Assembly (NCBI GenBank): GCA_028688225.1
Contig: JAQTYQ010000036.1
Location: 1 to 32,090 of the forward strand
Direction of reading: 5' to 3'
DNA length: 32,090 nucleotides
Origin: Opitutaceae bacterium
GTDB taxonomy: Bacteria; Verrucomicrobiota; Verrucomicrobiia; Opitutales; Opitutaceae
Shown here: positions 15,498-26,967 of the stretch, piece by piece
Layout of the letters: each line of letters starts with the position of its first letter
How positions within the stretch are numbered: position 1 is the first letter of the stretch
Made by a program: the position numbers and the translations under genes
The notes under the pieces: model-generated
Told to the model about the DNA's origin: nothing
The model's database searches: none
Seen by the model: the letters and a program-made list of their open reading frames with translations, nothing else

Positions 15498-16484
15498 CTA
15501 GGCGCGGTTGTCGGCGGACAGCATCGCGCCGATTCTCCCAGGGGCGCGCAGCGACCGGGCGCGCTGCAGAAACAGGATCGCCAGCGCGGTGGCGCACAGC
15601 GCCATGCAAGCCAGGAAGACGGCGCGGTGGCCGAACGCGGCGGCGAGCAGGCCGAAGTAGAGCATGAAGGGCAGTTCAAAGGCCGGCGTCATGCTGTAGA
15701 TGATGCCGACATGGCGCCCGTTGCCTCCGAGCGTCTGGAGCACGAGCAGGGGCAGGTTCATCATGCCCATTGTGCTGGAAATGAAGATGAGCACGAAGGC
15801 CGTGAAGTAGGCGAGCAGATCAGGGCGGGCCAGGGCTTGGCGCAGGGGGGCGGCCGCCCCAACCGCGGCGGCCTTCCATGGAGGCGTGGCCGGGATGAAG
15901 CGCAGGACCGCCAGCAGAAAGAGCAAGAAGCAGAACGCCGCGACGAGAAACGTGCCCCGGTAGGAATAGCGGAGCATCACCCATGAAGCCGTGGCCGGGC
16001 CGGCGGTCCAGGCCAGGGCGAAGAACAGGCGGAACACGTTCATGTAAAGAGGGGTGTCGCCGGCGGAAACCCCGGAACGGGCGAGGAGTTCGCGCGCGTG
16101 GGCGAACAACTGGGAGAAAGTGATCGAGGAAATCCCAAGTAGGAGCGACCCGATCACCGTCAGCCATACGACATCCCGCACCACCGCATAGCCGGCGTAG
16201 CCCAGCGCGCCGCAGACGCCGCCCAGCAGGAGCAGGGAACGGCGCGAGCAACGCGTGTCGGACCAGCGGGCCAGGGCGGTACTGAGGATGATCGCGCTGG
16301 CCGACGTGATCGTCATGAAAACGCCGAAGACGACCGGACTCATCCCGACTTCCAGGGTGCCGAACATCGAGAAGAACGGCCCGACGAAGGAGTAGGTGAG
16401 CCCGAGCAGGAGGGTGCAGCCGAGCAAGCCGAGAAACCCGCGATGGCCGAGGATGGTGCGGGCAGGGACAACGAGGCGATGCAT
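15498..16484 (-). CDS. MFS transporter, SetA-like, C-terminally short
   Basis: The 328-residue protein has about nine hydrophobic segments. Blocks such as SYSFVGPFFSMF-like helix 1, ITSASAIILSTALARWSDTRCSRR (loop 2-3 motif) and FSQLFAHAREL resemble the sugar-efflux (SET) branch of the major facilitator superfamily. Family members have 12 helices and about 390 residues; this one stops at TAG 15498 after what looks like helix 9 and ends in a polar tail (RSLRAPGRIGAMLSADNRA). Reading beyond the stop gives no membrane helices because the convergent phosphoribosyltransferase gene is there. It follows the kdgK gene by 133 bp. It may be non-functional. The ATG at 16484 is chosen because helix 1 follows directly. 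Confidence 0.72.
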   Translation of the reverse strand: MHRLVVPARTILGHRGFLGLLGCTLLLGLTYSFVGPFFSMFGTLEVGMSPVVFGVFMTITSASAIILSTALARWSDTRCSRRSLLLLGGVCGALGYAGYAVVRDVVWLTVIGSLLLGISSITFSQLFAHARELLARSGVSAGDTPLYMNVFRLFFALAWTAGPATASWVMLRYSYRGTFLVAAFCFLLFLLAVLRFIPATPPWKAAAVGAAAPLRQALARPDLLAYFTAFVLIFISSTMGMMNLPLLVLQTLGGNGRHVGIIYSMTPAFELPFMLYFGLLAAAFGHRAVFLACMALCATALAILFLQRARSLRAPGRIGAMLSADNRA

Positions 16485-16617
16485 GAAAGAGAAAGGGTGG
16501 TGAGGCCGGCATTGCCGGAGGCGACAGCCAACCCGGTTCCGGCCGAACAGACTCGATTCCGTGCGGGCGCGGACCGCCAGAGGATCGGCCACCGGAAATG
16601 CCCGGCCACACTTGCGC

Positions 16618-17715
16618 TTAACGAACGACGCGGGCGCCGCCGCCGCGCATGACTTTCTCAACCTCCTTTTGGGTCGCCATGGAGGTGTCGCCGGGGGTCG
16701 TCATGGCGAGCGCGCCATGGGCGGCGCCGTAGTCGACCGCCTGCTGGGCGTCGTTGGTCGCGAGGAAACCGTAAATCAGGCCGCTGGCGAAGCTGTCGCC
16801 GCCGCCGACGCGGTCGAGGATCTCGAGCGCCGGATACGGGCGGCTCTCAAAGAACCGGCCGTCATGCCAGCAAATGGCGCTCCAGTCGTTGACGGTCGCG
16901 GTGTGGACCTTGCGCAGGGTGGTGGCGGCAACCTTGAAGTTGGGGAACTCGGCCACGGCCTTCTGGATCATGCGCTTGAAGGCGCCGGCCTCGATCTGGC
17001 TGAGGTTGTGGTCGAGGCCCTCGACCTCGAAGCCGAGCGAGGCGGTGAAGTCCTCCTCGTTGCCGATCATCACGTCGACGTGGCGGGCGATCTCGCGGTT
17101 GACCTCGCGTGCTTTCGGCTGGCCGCCGATGCTTTTCCAGAGGGACGGGCGGTAGTTGAGGTCGTAGCTGACGATGGTGCCGTGGCGGCGGGCGGCCTTG
17201 ACGGCCTCAATGGTGAGTGCGGCGGTCGTTTCGGACAGGGCGGCGAAGATGCCGCCGGTGTGGAACCAGCGCACGCCCGGCTGGCCAAACAGGGAGTCCC
17301 AATCGAAGTCGCCGGGCCGCAGTTGGCTGGCGGCGGTGTGGCCGCGGTCGGGGATGCCCACGGCGCCGCGGATGCCGAAGCCGCGCTCGGTGAAGTTGAG
17401 GCCGTTGCGGACCGCGCGGCCGATGCCGTCGTCGGGGCGCCAGCGGACAAAGTCGGTGGCGACGCCGCCCTGCAGGATGCAGTCTTCGAGCAGGCGGCCC
17501 ACCTCGTTGTCGACAAACGCGGTGCAGACGGCGGTGTGCAGGCCGAAGCACTTGCGCAGGCCGCGGGCGACGTTGTATTCGCCGCCGCCCTCCCAGACCT
17601 TGAAGGCGCGGGCGGTGCGGATGCGGCCCTCACCGGGATCCAGGCGGAGCATGATTTCACCGAGGGAGAGTTCGTCGAATTTGCACTCAGAGGCGGGTTT
17701 GATTTTCAATGGCAT
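16618..17715 (-). CDS. kdgK: 2-keto-3-deoxygluconate kinase (PfkB family)
   Basis: KdgK phosphorylates 2-keto-3-deoxy-D-gluconate to KDPG in uronate and sugar-acid catabolism. The 365-residue protein shows the N-terminal LSLGEIMLRLDPGEGRIRTA block, the sugar-binding GGGEYNVARGL, SYDLNYRPSLW, and the catalytic anion-hole motif DRVGGGDSFASGLIYG near 315 with the catalytic Asp. The GGGD in place of GAGD is common in this subfamily. It is the third gene in a same-strand cluster with the Ldh_2 and D-2-hydroxyacid dehydrogenases (48-bp gap to the former). Confidence 0.92.
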   Translation of the reverse strand: MPLKIKPASECKFDELSLGEIMLRLDPGEGRIRTARAFKVWEGGGEYNVARGLRKCFGLHTAVCTAFVDNEVGRLLEDCILQGGVATDFVRWRPDDGIGRAVRNGLNFTERGFGIRGAVGIPDRGHTAASQLRPGDFDWDSLFGQPGVRWFHTGGIFAALSETTAALTIEAVKAARRHGTIVSYDLNYRPSLWKSIGGQPKAREVNREIARHVDVMIGNEEDFTASLGFEVEGLDHNLSQIEAGAFKRMIQKAVAEFPNFKVAATTLRKVHTATVNDWSAICWHDGRFFESRPYPALEILDRVGGGDSFASGLIYGFLATNDAQQAVDYGAAHGALAMTTPGDTSMATQKEVEKVMRGGGARVVR

Positions 17716-17763
17716 GGCAGAAAAAGGAGAGGGAGCGTACCGGGAGCATGATCATGCCGGGAC

Positions 17764-18858
17764 CTAGACGGCGATCTTGAAGTCGCCCAGGTTCCACGGG
17801 GGCTGGCCGCACCCGGCGGCGATCTCGTTGAAGGCTCCGATCTCGGCTTCGGAAAAGAGCAGGCCGCCGTTGCGGGCGCAGCGGGCCGCGGCCTCGGCTT
17901 CGATCTGGCCGGGGAGCAGGCAGGACTCGTTGCCGTGGCCGAGGACGTCGCGGATGACCGCTTTGACATTTGCGGCCTGGTCGCGCTTCAGCGCGAACGC
18001 GCCGGCGTTCATGGCGTCGGGATGCCAGACCTGGAAAAAGAAGCAGCAGGCGTGTTTCTCCGCGGGCTCGCGATCCCAGCGGCTGCGCAGGGTGGGCAGC
18101 GAGCCGCCGATGAAGGCGGCCACGAGCTCGTCAACGAGCGAAAGTCCGTAGCCCTTGTGGGCGCCGAACGGCAGCAGCGCGGCGGCCTGGTTGGGATCGG
18201 TCGTGGGATTGCCATCTTTGTCGACCGCAGCCATCGGTGGGAGCAGCTTGCCCTCGCGTTTGAGTTGTTGGACGCGGCCCATGGCGACGACCGACGTGGC
18301 CCAGTCGATCACAATCGGGAATCCGACCGCCGCCGTCGTGGGGAAGCCCCAGGAATGCGGGTTGGTGCCGAGGGTTGGGGCCTTGCCACCGAACGGAACG
18401 ACCTCGGTGATGGCGGCGGTGCAGTTGGTGTAAGCGATATAGCCGCGGCGGGCGGCGTCGATCACGTAGCCGCCGCCCCAGAGGTAGTGGGTGGCGTTGT
18501 CGACCGAGACAGTGCCGACGCCGTATTGGTCCGCGAGTTTGATGGCGGCATCCATCGCGCGGTAGGCGATGGCTTGGCCGAGCTTACGGTTGGCATTCCA
18601 GATCTTGACCGCGGGGAAGCGGGAGGGGATTTCCTCGATCTTGGCGCCGGGCACCCAGCCTTTTACGCCGGTGCCGAATAGGTGATCGAGGTGGAGCGCC
18701 TTGATTCCGTTGTGTGTGCGGATGCCGTGGCGGGAGGCTTCGGCGCAGAAGCGTGCGGCTTCGGCGGCTTCATCGGCGAGATAACCGCGGTGTTGGTAGG
18801 CGGTCGCCACGAGGGCGTTGTGCTGGGGTTCGGGAACGACGTAGAAGGTTTCGGACAT
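17764..18858 (-). CDS. Ldh_2-family malate/L-lactate-type dehydrogenase
   Basis: This 364-residue NAD(P)-dependent oxidoreductase belongs to the malate/L-lactate dehydrogenase (Ldh_2) family, which includes YiaK and B. subtilis YjmC. Family blocks include SRHGIRTHNGIKALHLDHL, a VDNATHYLWGGGYV region, GTNPHSWGFPT and LLPFGAHKGYGLSLVDELVAA. Beside a KDG kinase, a sugar-acid substrate is more likely than malate or lactate; YjmC sits in a uxaC cluster. The ATG at 18858 (MSETFYVVPEPQHNAL) is chosen for homology. A family A repeat separates it from the upstream dehydrogenase gene. Confidence 0.88.
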   Translation of the reverse strand: MSETFYVVPEPQHNALVATAYQHRGYLADEAAEAARFCAEASRHGIRTHNGIKALHLDHLFGTGVKGWVPGAKIEEIPSRFPAVKIWNANRKLGQAIAYRAMDAAIKLADQYGVGTVSVDNATHYLWGGGYVIDAARRGYIAYTNCTAAITEVVPFGGKAPTLGTNPHSWGFPTTAAVGFPIVIDWATSVVAMGRVQQLKREGKLLPPMAAVDKDGNPTTDPNQAAALLPFGAHKGYGLSLVDELVAAFIGGSLPTLRSRWDREPAEKHACCFFFQVWHPDAMNAGAFALKRDQAANVKAVIRDVLGHGNESCLLPGQIEAEAAARCARNGGLLFSEAEIGAFNEIAAGCGQPPWNLGDFKIAV

Positions 18859-18917
18859 GGAAGGAAGGATGAAGATCTTAGGGTTGGATCGGACCGCCGG
18901 GCCGTCCGAAAATAGCG

Positions 18918-18942
18918 GCGCGCCCAGCGGTCGCGCCCTACC
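18918..18942 (-). repeat. dispersed palindromic repeat, family A
   Basis: Minus-strand copy beginning GGTAGGGCG with the core GACCGCTGGG. It lies between the two dehydrogenase genes, with a related half, GACCGCCGGGCCGTCC, at about 18891-18906 in opposite orientation. Confidence 0.65.
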
Positions 18943-18953
18943 TTGGAATGGGA

Positions 18954-19934
18954 TCACACGACTTTCTTGACCGGAACCTCGGGGTTGACCTGCGCGATGG
19001 GCTTCTCGCCGTTCATCGCGAGGATGAGATTGCGCACGGCCGTGGTGGCCTGCCGGACGACGCTCTCGTAGGTGCGCGAGCCGACGTGCGGGGTGATGAT
19101 GCAGTTGGGCAGCCGGAGGAGCGGGTGGTCGGCCGGCGGAGGTTCCTGGTCGAGCACGTCGGCGCCGTAGCCGGCCACGCGGCCCGACTGCAGCGCCGCC
19201 ACCAAGTCGGGGGTATGGATAATTTCGCCGCGGGCACAGTTCAGGATGATCACGCCCGGCTTCATCCGGGCGATGTTCCGGGTGTTGACGAGGCCGCGCG
19301 TCTCCGGCGTGAGGTTCGTATGGAGCGTGATATAGTCGGCGGCGCTGAACAGTTCGTCGAGCGAAGCGGCGCGCCGCACGCCGTGCTGGACGGCGAATTT
19401 TTCATCCCAGTACACGTCGAAACCGATTGGATGCATCCCGAAGGCACGGGCGCGGATGGCGACCTCCTTGCCGATGCGGCCGAGGCCGACGATGCCGAGG
19501 GTCTTGTCGAGCAACTCGTGGCCGGTCTTGCGCTTCCACTCGCCCTTGCGCGTGGCGTCGACGGCGGGGATGAAATTCTTCTCCAGGGCGAGCAGGAGCA
19601 GGAAAGTATGCTCGGCGACCGTCGTGTGGTTGACGCCGGGGGTGAAAAGAACGGGGATGCCGAATCCGGTGGCGGACGCCACGTCGATCTTGTCGACGCC
19701 GATGCCGTACTTGCTGATGATCTTCAGACGCGGGCGGGCCTTCTCCAGCACCTGGCGGGTGATCGCGTCGTCGCCGCAGATGAAGGCGTCGATGTCACCG
19801 ACCAGCGGGAGGATCTGCGCCTCGCTCAGCGGACCCCGGGCCCGGACAATTTCCCAGCCGGTCTCAGCCAAAAGCTGGTGGTGCTCGCCGGGGGTATCCT
19901 GAAAGGACGTGGTGGTAAGCAGAATCCGGGTCAT
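18954..19934 (-). CDS. D-2-hydroxyacid dehydrogenase (SerA/GhrB-like)
   Basis: The 326-residue protein is a D-isomer-specific 2-hydroxyacid dehydrogenase. The NAD-binding motif is GIVGLGRIGKEVAIRARAFG (about 150). The catalytic residues are Arg in NCARGE, Glu in DVLDQEPP and His in ITPHVGS. The SKYGIGVDKIDV block resembles phosphoglycerate dehydrogenase, but there is no ACT domain, so a serine-pathway role is not implied; reduction of a keto-acid within the sugar-acid cluster is a better guess. The ATG at 19934 begins MTRILLTTTSF. Four copies of an 8-bp motif lie 43-102 bp upstream. Confidence 0.9.
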   Translation of the reverse strand: MTRILLTTTSFQDTPGEHHQLLAETGWEIVRARGPLSEAQILPLVGDIDAFICGDDAITRQVLEKARPRLKIISKYGIGVDKIDVASATGFGIPVLFTPGVNHTTVAEHTFLLLLALEKNFIPAVDATRKGEWKRKTGHELLDKTLGIVGLGRIGKEVAIRARAFGMHPIGFDVYWDEKFAVQHGVRRAASLDELFSAADYITLHTNLTPETRGLVNTRNIARMKPGVIILNCARGEIIHTPDLVAALQSGRVAGYGADVLDQEPPPADHPLLRLPNCIITPHVGSRTYESVVRQATTAVRNLILAMNGEKPIAQVNPEVPVKKVV

Positions 19935-19976
19935 GAGGGGAAGGACAACCCTGCGCGCCGCGGTTGGCAAGTGGAA

Positions 19977-20036
19977 CGGACACGTGTCCGGCGCGGCGGA
20001 CACGAATCAGGCGCGGATCGGAGGGCAGCGTGTCCG
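19977..20036. promoter_or_regulatory. cluster of CGGACACG/CGTGTCCG motifs
   Basis: A perfect 14-bp palindrome CGGACACGTGTCCG (19977-19990) is followed by CGGACACG (19997-20004) and CGTGTCCG (20029-20036). That gives four half-sites within 60 bp directly upstream of the first gene of the sugar-acid cluster. It could be an operator array; it could also be repeat-family DNA, since REP-like units follow at 20055. Confidence 0.35.
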
Positions 20037-20054
20037 CAGATGAGGAAGAGGAAT

Positions 20055-20082
20055 GTCCGCCTTCGCCGAGGCTACAGCGGAC
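20055..20082 (+). repeat. dispersed palindromic repeat, family C
   Basis: This 28-bp hairpin has arms GTCCGC/GCGGAC and core CCTTCGCCGAGGCTAC. Related copies are at 31626-31653 and, inside purU, 28549-28576 (opposite orientation). Another inverted CTTCGCC/GGCGAAG pair continues through 20090-20170 up to the tRNA. Confidence 0.65.
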
Positions 20083-20169
20083 AGCCTTCGCGGCGACGGG
20101 AGTCTCGCCCGCGCGGGAGCAGGGTATGCTGGAAGCTGGCCTGCCAGCCGAAGCCTGCAGGGCGAAGGC

Positions 20170-20243
20170 TGGTGCGGCTGCGGGGAATTGAACCCCGAAC
20201 ACCTGCTTGGAAGGCAGAGGTTTTACCGTTAAACTACAGCCGC
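20170..20243 (-). tRNA. tRNA-Gly (anticodon TCC)
   Basis: On the minus strand the acceptor stem GCGGCTG (5' end 20243) pairs with CAGCCGC, followed by discriminator A and an encoded CCA (20170-20172). The D-loop is GTTTAACGGTAAAAC, the anticodon loop CTTCCAA sits on a CTGC/GCAG-type stem, and the T-arm is CGGGG-TTCAATT-CCCCG. The gene is intact. Confidence 0.96.
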
Positions 20244-20478
20244 GGACGGGGCTTGAGCGTCCACCCGGCCGGCTTCCGGTCAAGCCTTCGTTTGCCGCCT
20301 GCCAGATCCCTGAATCGATGCAACGATTCGGCTCCGCCGCCGGGCGCATCCCAGTTTTCTGCAAGTTACCAGGGCTGCCGCTCATCGGCACGCTGGAATG
20401 ACCAATGACTGCGGCCCGGTGGCGGGCGCCGGCCTTACAGGGTATCTGGCCGGAAGCGCCCGTGGGCGGCGCGCCCGG

Positions 20479-20496
20479 CTCTGCTGGCCAGCAGAG
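20479..20496. repeat. 18-bp perfect palindrome CTCTGCTGGCCAGCAGAG
   Basis: Full-length version of the motif that also appears at 4867-4878 and 31676-31693 and is split by the IS110 element at the start of the window. Confidence 0.7.
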
Positions 20497-20526
20497 CGCC
20501 CTACCCACCGTCGCGTGATCGCCGAA

Positions 20527-20551
20527 GGTAGGGCGGGACCGCTGGGCCCGC
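20527..20551 (+). repeat. dispersed palindromic repeat, family A
   Basis: 25-bp copy starting GGTAGGGCGGGACCGC. It differs at a single position from the copy at 26697-26721. Confidence 0.75.
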
Positions 20552-20689
20552 CTAAATTCAGCAAGCGGCGTTTCCGGACCGGCACTACCGAACGTCGCGA
20601 TCTGCAGAAAACTGGGATGCGCCCTCCGTTGCGCGGTTGAAATATGGAGTTGCGCGGGCGGGTTAACACCCGCTTTAATAACCCACATT

Positions 20690-21913
20690 ATGGCTTTTAT
20701 CACGAGCGCCTCTTCCGGGTCCGGATCACCGTCACCTTTGCGGCAGGCGCAGCCCCAGCAGAAGAAAGCTGATTTCCGTGCCGCCCAAACCCTGGCCAAA
20801 CAGAAATCCCTCGAGAAAAGGGCAAAGAACTACAAGCTGCCTCTCGGCGAACTCGCCATCTTCACCCAGCAGATTTCATCGCTCCTGACCGCCGGCCTGC
20901 CGCTGGTGCAGTGTCTGGAAGCGCTGCAGGACCAGACGGAGGATCCCATCTTCCGGATCATCATCCGCGACGTGCGCAACGACATCTCGTCGGGCAATTC
21001 GTTCTCCGCCGCGGTGAAAAAATTCCCCCGGGCCTTCAACCAGCTTTTCATTTCGATGGTCGAGGCCGGCGAGGCCTCCGGCGCGCTCGCCGAGATCCTC
21101 GGCAAGGTGGCGGCTTACTTCGAGTCGACGGTGAAACTCACCAAAAAGGTCAAGTCGGCCATGACCTACCCGATCGCGGTCATCGGCCTGGCCATCGTCC
21201 TGGTGAACGTGCTGCTCATCTTCGTGATCCCGGTGTTCGCGGCCATGTTCGCTGATTTCGGGGCCAAGCTGCCCAAACCGACCCAGATGCTCATTGATCT
21301 GTCGAATTTCCTGAAGCCCGATTTCTCCAGCCTGGGCGGCTTCTTCCTCAAGCCGAGCATCCTGCACATCGCCGTGGTGCTGTACATTGTGTTCAAGATC
21401 TGGGTGCAGTTTGCCCGCACGCCGCGGGGCCGGCGCTTCAAGGACAACCTGCTCGTGAAGGCCCCCATTTTCGGCAACCTCATCCACAAGATCGCGCTTT
21501 CCCGCTTCTGCCGCACCTATGCCACCCTCATCCGCTCGGGAGTACCCATCCTGCGCACCCTGGAGATCGTTGCGGGGGCCAGCGGCAAGGTGCAGATCGA
21601 GGACGCCTGCGCGGAGATCTCCAAGCATGTGAGCCAGGGCGGCCAGGTCTCGGAGGTGCTGGCGGTGAATCTCTTCTTCCCGCCCATGATGAAACACATG
21701 GTGAAGGCGGGCGAAACCACCGGCAACGTCGACGGCATGATGAACAAGATCGCCGATTTCTACGACGTCGAGTGCGAAGCCACGGTCGCCGCGCTCACCT
21801 CGCTCATCGAACCGCTGCTCATCGTGTTTCTCGGCGTGGTGGTCGGCGGCATTGTCATGGCCATGTTCCTGCCGATCTTCCAACTCGGCGCCGTGGCCGG
21901 TGGTCTGCAATGA
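20690..21913 (+). CDS. pilC: PilC/GspF-type inner-membrane platform protein
   Basis: This 407-residue protein is the polytopic platform of a type IV pilus or type II secretion machine. After a Gln/Lys-rich N-terminus (1-45) come two GspF domains. The first contains FTQQISSLLTAGLPLVQCLEAL and MVEAGEASGALAEIL; the second contains FCRTYATLIRSGVPILRTLEIV and MVKAGETTGNVDGMMNKIADFYD. Three hydrophobic segments lie near 165-195, 225-250 and 375-400. The extended, low-complexity N-terminus is longer than in many GspF proteins. No pilB, pilT or pilin gene is adjacent; the next gene is an NtrC-like protein, so pilC versus gspF cannot be settled here. Confidence 0.92.
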   Translation: MAFITSASSGSGSPSPLRQAQPQQKKADFRAAQTLAKQKSLEKRAKNYKLPLGELAIFTQQISSLLTAGLPLVQCLEALQDQTEDPIFRIIIRDVRNDISSGNSFSAAVKKFPRAFNQLFISMVEAGEASGALAEILGKVAAYFESTVKLTKKVKSAMTYPIAVIGLAIVLVNVLLIFVIPVFAAMFADFGAKLPKPTQMLIDLSNFLKPDFSSLGGFFLKPSILHIAVVLYIVFKIWVQFARTPRGRRFKDNLLVKAPIFGNLIHKIALSRFCRTYATLIRSGVPILRTLEIVAGASGKVQIEDACAEISKHVSQGGQVSEVLAVNLFFPPMMKHMVKAGETTGNVDGMMNKIADFYDVECEATVAALTSLIEPLLIVFLGVVVGGIVMAMFLPIFQLGAVAGGLQ

Positions 21914-22054
21914 CATCGGCCTTCCCGCGGCCCGGAGCGGACGGTGGCCATTTGTAAGATGTTTGTAAGCAGGCGGCGGCCCCTGTGCCCCGGTGAGGTT
22001 AACCTTGCGCACGCTGCCTCCGCGGTGTTCGCTAACAGCTGATATTTTCCCGCC

Positions 22055-23311
22055 ATGCCGGCTGTGCTCATTGTCGACGACCTGCTCTCGATCCACGAGA
22101 TGCTCGATGCGGTCATTCAACCGACCGGATTTGCCACGGCGTTCGCCACCGACGGTGAAAAGGCGCTGGCGCGCTACAAGGCAGAGAAATTTGACCTCGT
22201 GCTGGCCGACATCGACATGAAGCCGATGGATGGCATCACGCTGCTCAAACAACTGAAACTCTATGACCCCAACTGCGTGGTCATCATCATGACGGCCTAC
22301 GCCAGCACCGACAGCGCGATCCAGGCGCTTAAATTCGGGGCGTTCGACTACCTGCAGAAGCCTTTCAAGGTCGACGAACTCATCGCCACCCTCAAGCGCG
22401 GCATGGAGTTCCGCCAGATGAACGCCGAGCGCGCCGCCCAGTCGGCGCTGCCGGCCGTGAAGGCCAGCGATATCGAAACCCGGCTTATCGGACGGAGTGC
22501 CAAGGCCCGGAAGTTCGTCCAGCAGATCAAGAAACTCTGCACCGTGCGCACCCCGGTGCTGCTGGTCGGGGAGAGCGGAACCGGCAAGGGAACCGTGGCC
22601 GACATCCTGCATGCGAACGGCGATGCCGCCGAGAAGCCGCTGGTGCGCATCGACTGCGCGCTCAGTTCCGAGCAGAACATCCGTGAGGGCCTGCTCGGGC
22701 AGAACGGCGCCGACGGCATCTGGGTGCAACAGGCCAAGGGCAGCACGCTGTTGCTCGAGCATCTCCAGTGCCTGCCCCTGCCGCTCCAAAAGGAGCTGGT
22801 GAGCGTGCTCCGCAACACCAGCCACGGTTTCCGCCTGATCTGCACGTCCAACGAGGACCTCGAAAAGCTCACCGACGAGGGGCATTTCAACGACGAGCTC
22901 TTCTACCGCGTCGCCTCGTTGCCGGTCACATTGCCTCCCCTGCGCGAGCGGATCGAGGACCTGCCGGTCCTCGTCAAGCATTTCACCGGCAAGGCTACCA
23001 ACCCCCTGTTCGACACCGGGTTGGTCGAGTTTACGGATGATGCGATGGCCGTCTTCCGCGCCTATCACTGGCCGGGCAATCTGGCCGAGCTCGAACAGGT
23101 GGTTTGCAAGATCGTTTCGACCACGGAGGCGCGCATCGTCACCTCGCAACAGTTGCCGATGCGCCTGCGCGAATTGAAACACTGGCCGAGCCTCGAGGAA
23201 TATCTCGCCGGCCAGCAAAAGCAGTACACCGACATGGTGCTCCACGCCTGCCAGGGCAGCAAGGCCCGGGCGGCCAAGGTGCTCGGCGTGGACGTGGCCA
23301 AGCTGGGCTGA
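22055..23311 (+). CDS. degenerate NtrC-family response regulator
   Basis: The 418-residue protein has a normal receiver domain (1-120: acidic pair D8/D9, phosphoacceptor D52 in [17 protein letters not shown], and the conserved Lys in LQKPFK). A sigma54-type AAA+ domain follows. Walker A is kept ([18 protein letters not shown]), but the GAFTGA loop that contacts sigma54 is missing ([15 protein letters not shown] in its place) and the Walker B Asp-Glu is replaced ([12 protein letters not shown]). The sensor region [14 protein letters not shown] is kept. The Fis-like C-terminal helix ends [15 protein letters not shown], lacking most of the DNA-recognition helix. It is probably not a classical sigma54 activator. 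It follows the pilC-like gene by 141 bp. Confidence 0.85.
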   Translation: MPAVLIVDDLLSIHEMLDAVIQPTGFATAFATDGEKALARYKAEKFDLVLADIDMKPMDGITLLKQLKLYDPNCVVIIMTAYASTDSAIQALKFGAFDYLQKPFKVDELIATLKRGMEFRQMNAERAAQSALPAVKASDIETRLIGRSAKARKFVQQIKKLCTVRTPVLLVGESGTGKGTVADILHANGDAAEKPLVRIDCALSSEQNIREGLLGQNGADGIWVQQAKGSTLLLEHLQCLPLPLQKELVSVLRNTSHGFRLICTSNEDLEKLTDEGHFNDELFYRVASLPVTLPPLRERIEDLPVLVKHFTGKATNPLFDTGLVEFTDDAMAVFRAYHWPGNLAELEQVVCKIVSTTEARIVTSQQLPMRLRELKHWPSLEEYLAGQQKQYTDMVLHACQGSKARAAKVLGVDVAKLG

Positions 23312-23394
23312 ACACGGGGTCGCACGCCGGGCGCAAATCCTTTCCCGCTTGCGCTGCCGCGCCGCGCCCCCAACCCTCGCGGGCGCTCACGTCC

Positions 23395-26634
<3,240 letters not shown>

Positions 26635-26661
26635 TCCGCGGCTCCGTATTCTTTATGGAGG

Positions 26662-26686
26662 CGCGACGCCCTCGTCGCGTATCCCC
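26662..26686. repeat. dispersed palindromic repeat, family B
   Basis: The core GCGACGCCCTCGTCGCG is followed by TATCCCC. It differs from 4836-4860 at 2 of 25 positions. Confidence 0.65.
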
Positions 26687-26696
26687 TTTCGCACAG

Positions 26697-26721
26697 GGTA
26701 GGGCGGGACCGCCGGGCCCGC
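26697..26721 (+). repeat. dispersed palindromic repeat, family A
   Basis: Near-identical (24 of 25) to 20527-20551. Confidence 0.75.
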
Positions 26722-26967
26722 TGCTTTTCCTTCCTGATTCTTCACAGAAGACCGCAAAGGCAGCAGAGGAGCGGTCTGTCTTTTTCACAGAAGCAGCGGA
26801 GGCAAGCTGCGCACGATAGAAGTCCGATTCACGAAAAGAAAACCGTGTCGGGCCAGCCACCGCTGCCAATGTCGGGATCACGCTTGTTTTCCGTTTGCTG
26901 CCCAACCCAGAGTCCGGCATGGCAGGCCTGTAACGTTCGGCGCAAATAGCCGAAAGGCCCTTGGTCT

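Larger units (their letters stand above)
20342..20624. repeat. 283-bp element bounded by 22-bp perfect inverted repeats
   Basis: The first 22 bases (20342-20363, starting GGGCGCATCCCAG) are the exact reverse complement of the last 22 (20603-20624, ending CTGGGATGCGCCC). Inside lie the 18-bp palindrome at 20479-20496, the inverted pair CGCCCTACC (20497-20505)/GGTAGGGCG (20527-20535), and a family A repeat. It contains no gene. The size, symmetry and lack of coding potential fit a MITE or composite REP cluster; I see no clear target-site duplication. Confidence 0.65.
20244..20689. other. gene-free region holding a composite repeat element
   Basis: The 446 bp between tRNA-Gly and the pilC-like gene has no credible coding region. 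Most of it is the inverted-repeat-bounded element at 20342-20624. Just before the next gene, the short stem GCGGG/CCCGC around TTAACA (about 20654-20673) lies where the leader of that gene would be. Confidence 0.7.
26635..26967. other. intergenic region with repeats
   Basis: The 333 bp after carB contains a family B repeat (26662-26686), a family A repeat (26697-26721) and two similar stretches starting TTCACAGAAG (about 26739 and 26785). No gene is supported. The GC content drops after about 26800, ahead of the unusual gene at 26968. Confidence 0.6.

Noticed and set aside
20173..20689. Integration (att) site at tRNA-Gly
   Set aside because: No integrase gene and no direct repeat of the tRNA 3' end were found nearby; the downstream element has inverted, not direct, ends.
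20876..23245. 789-codon minus-strand frame
   Set aside because: It spans two clear plus-strand genes (pilC-like and NtrC-like) and the gap between them, and has no recognisable domain.
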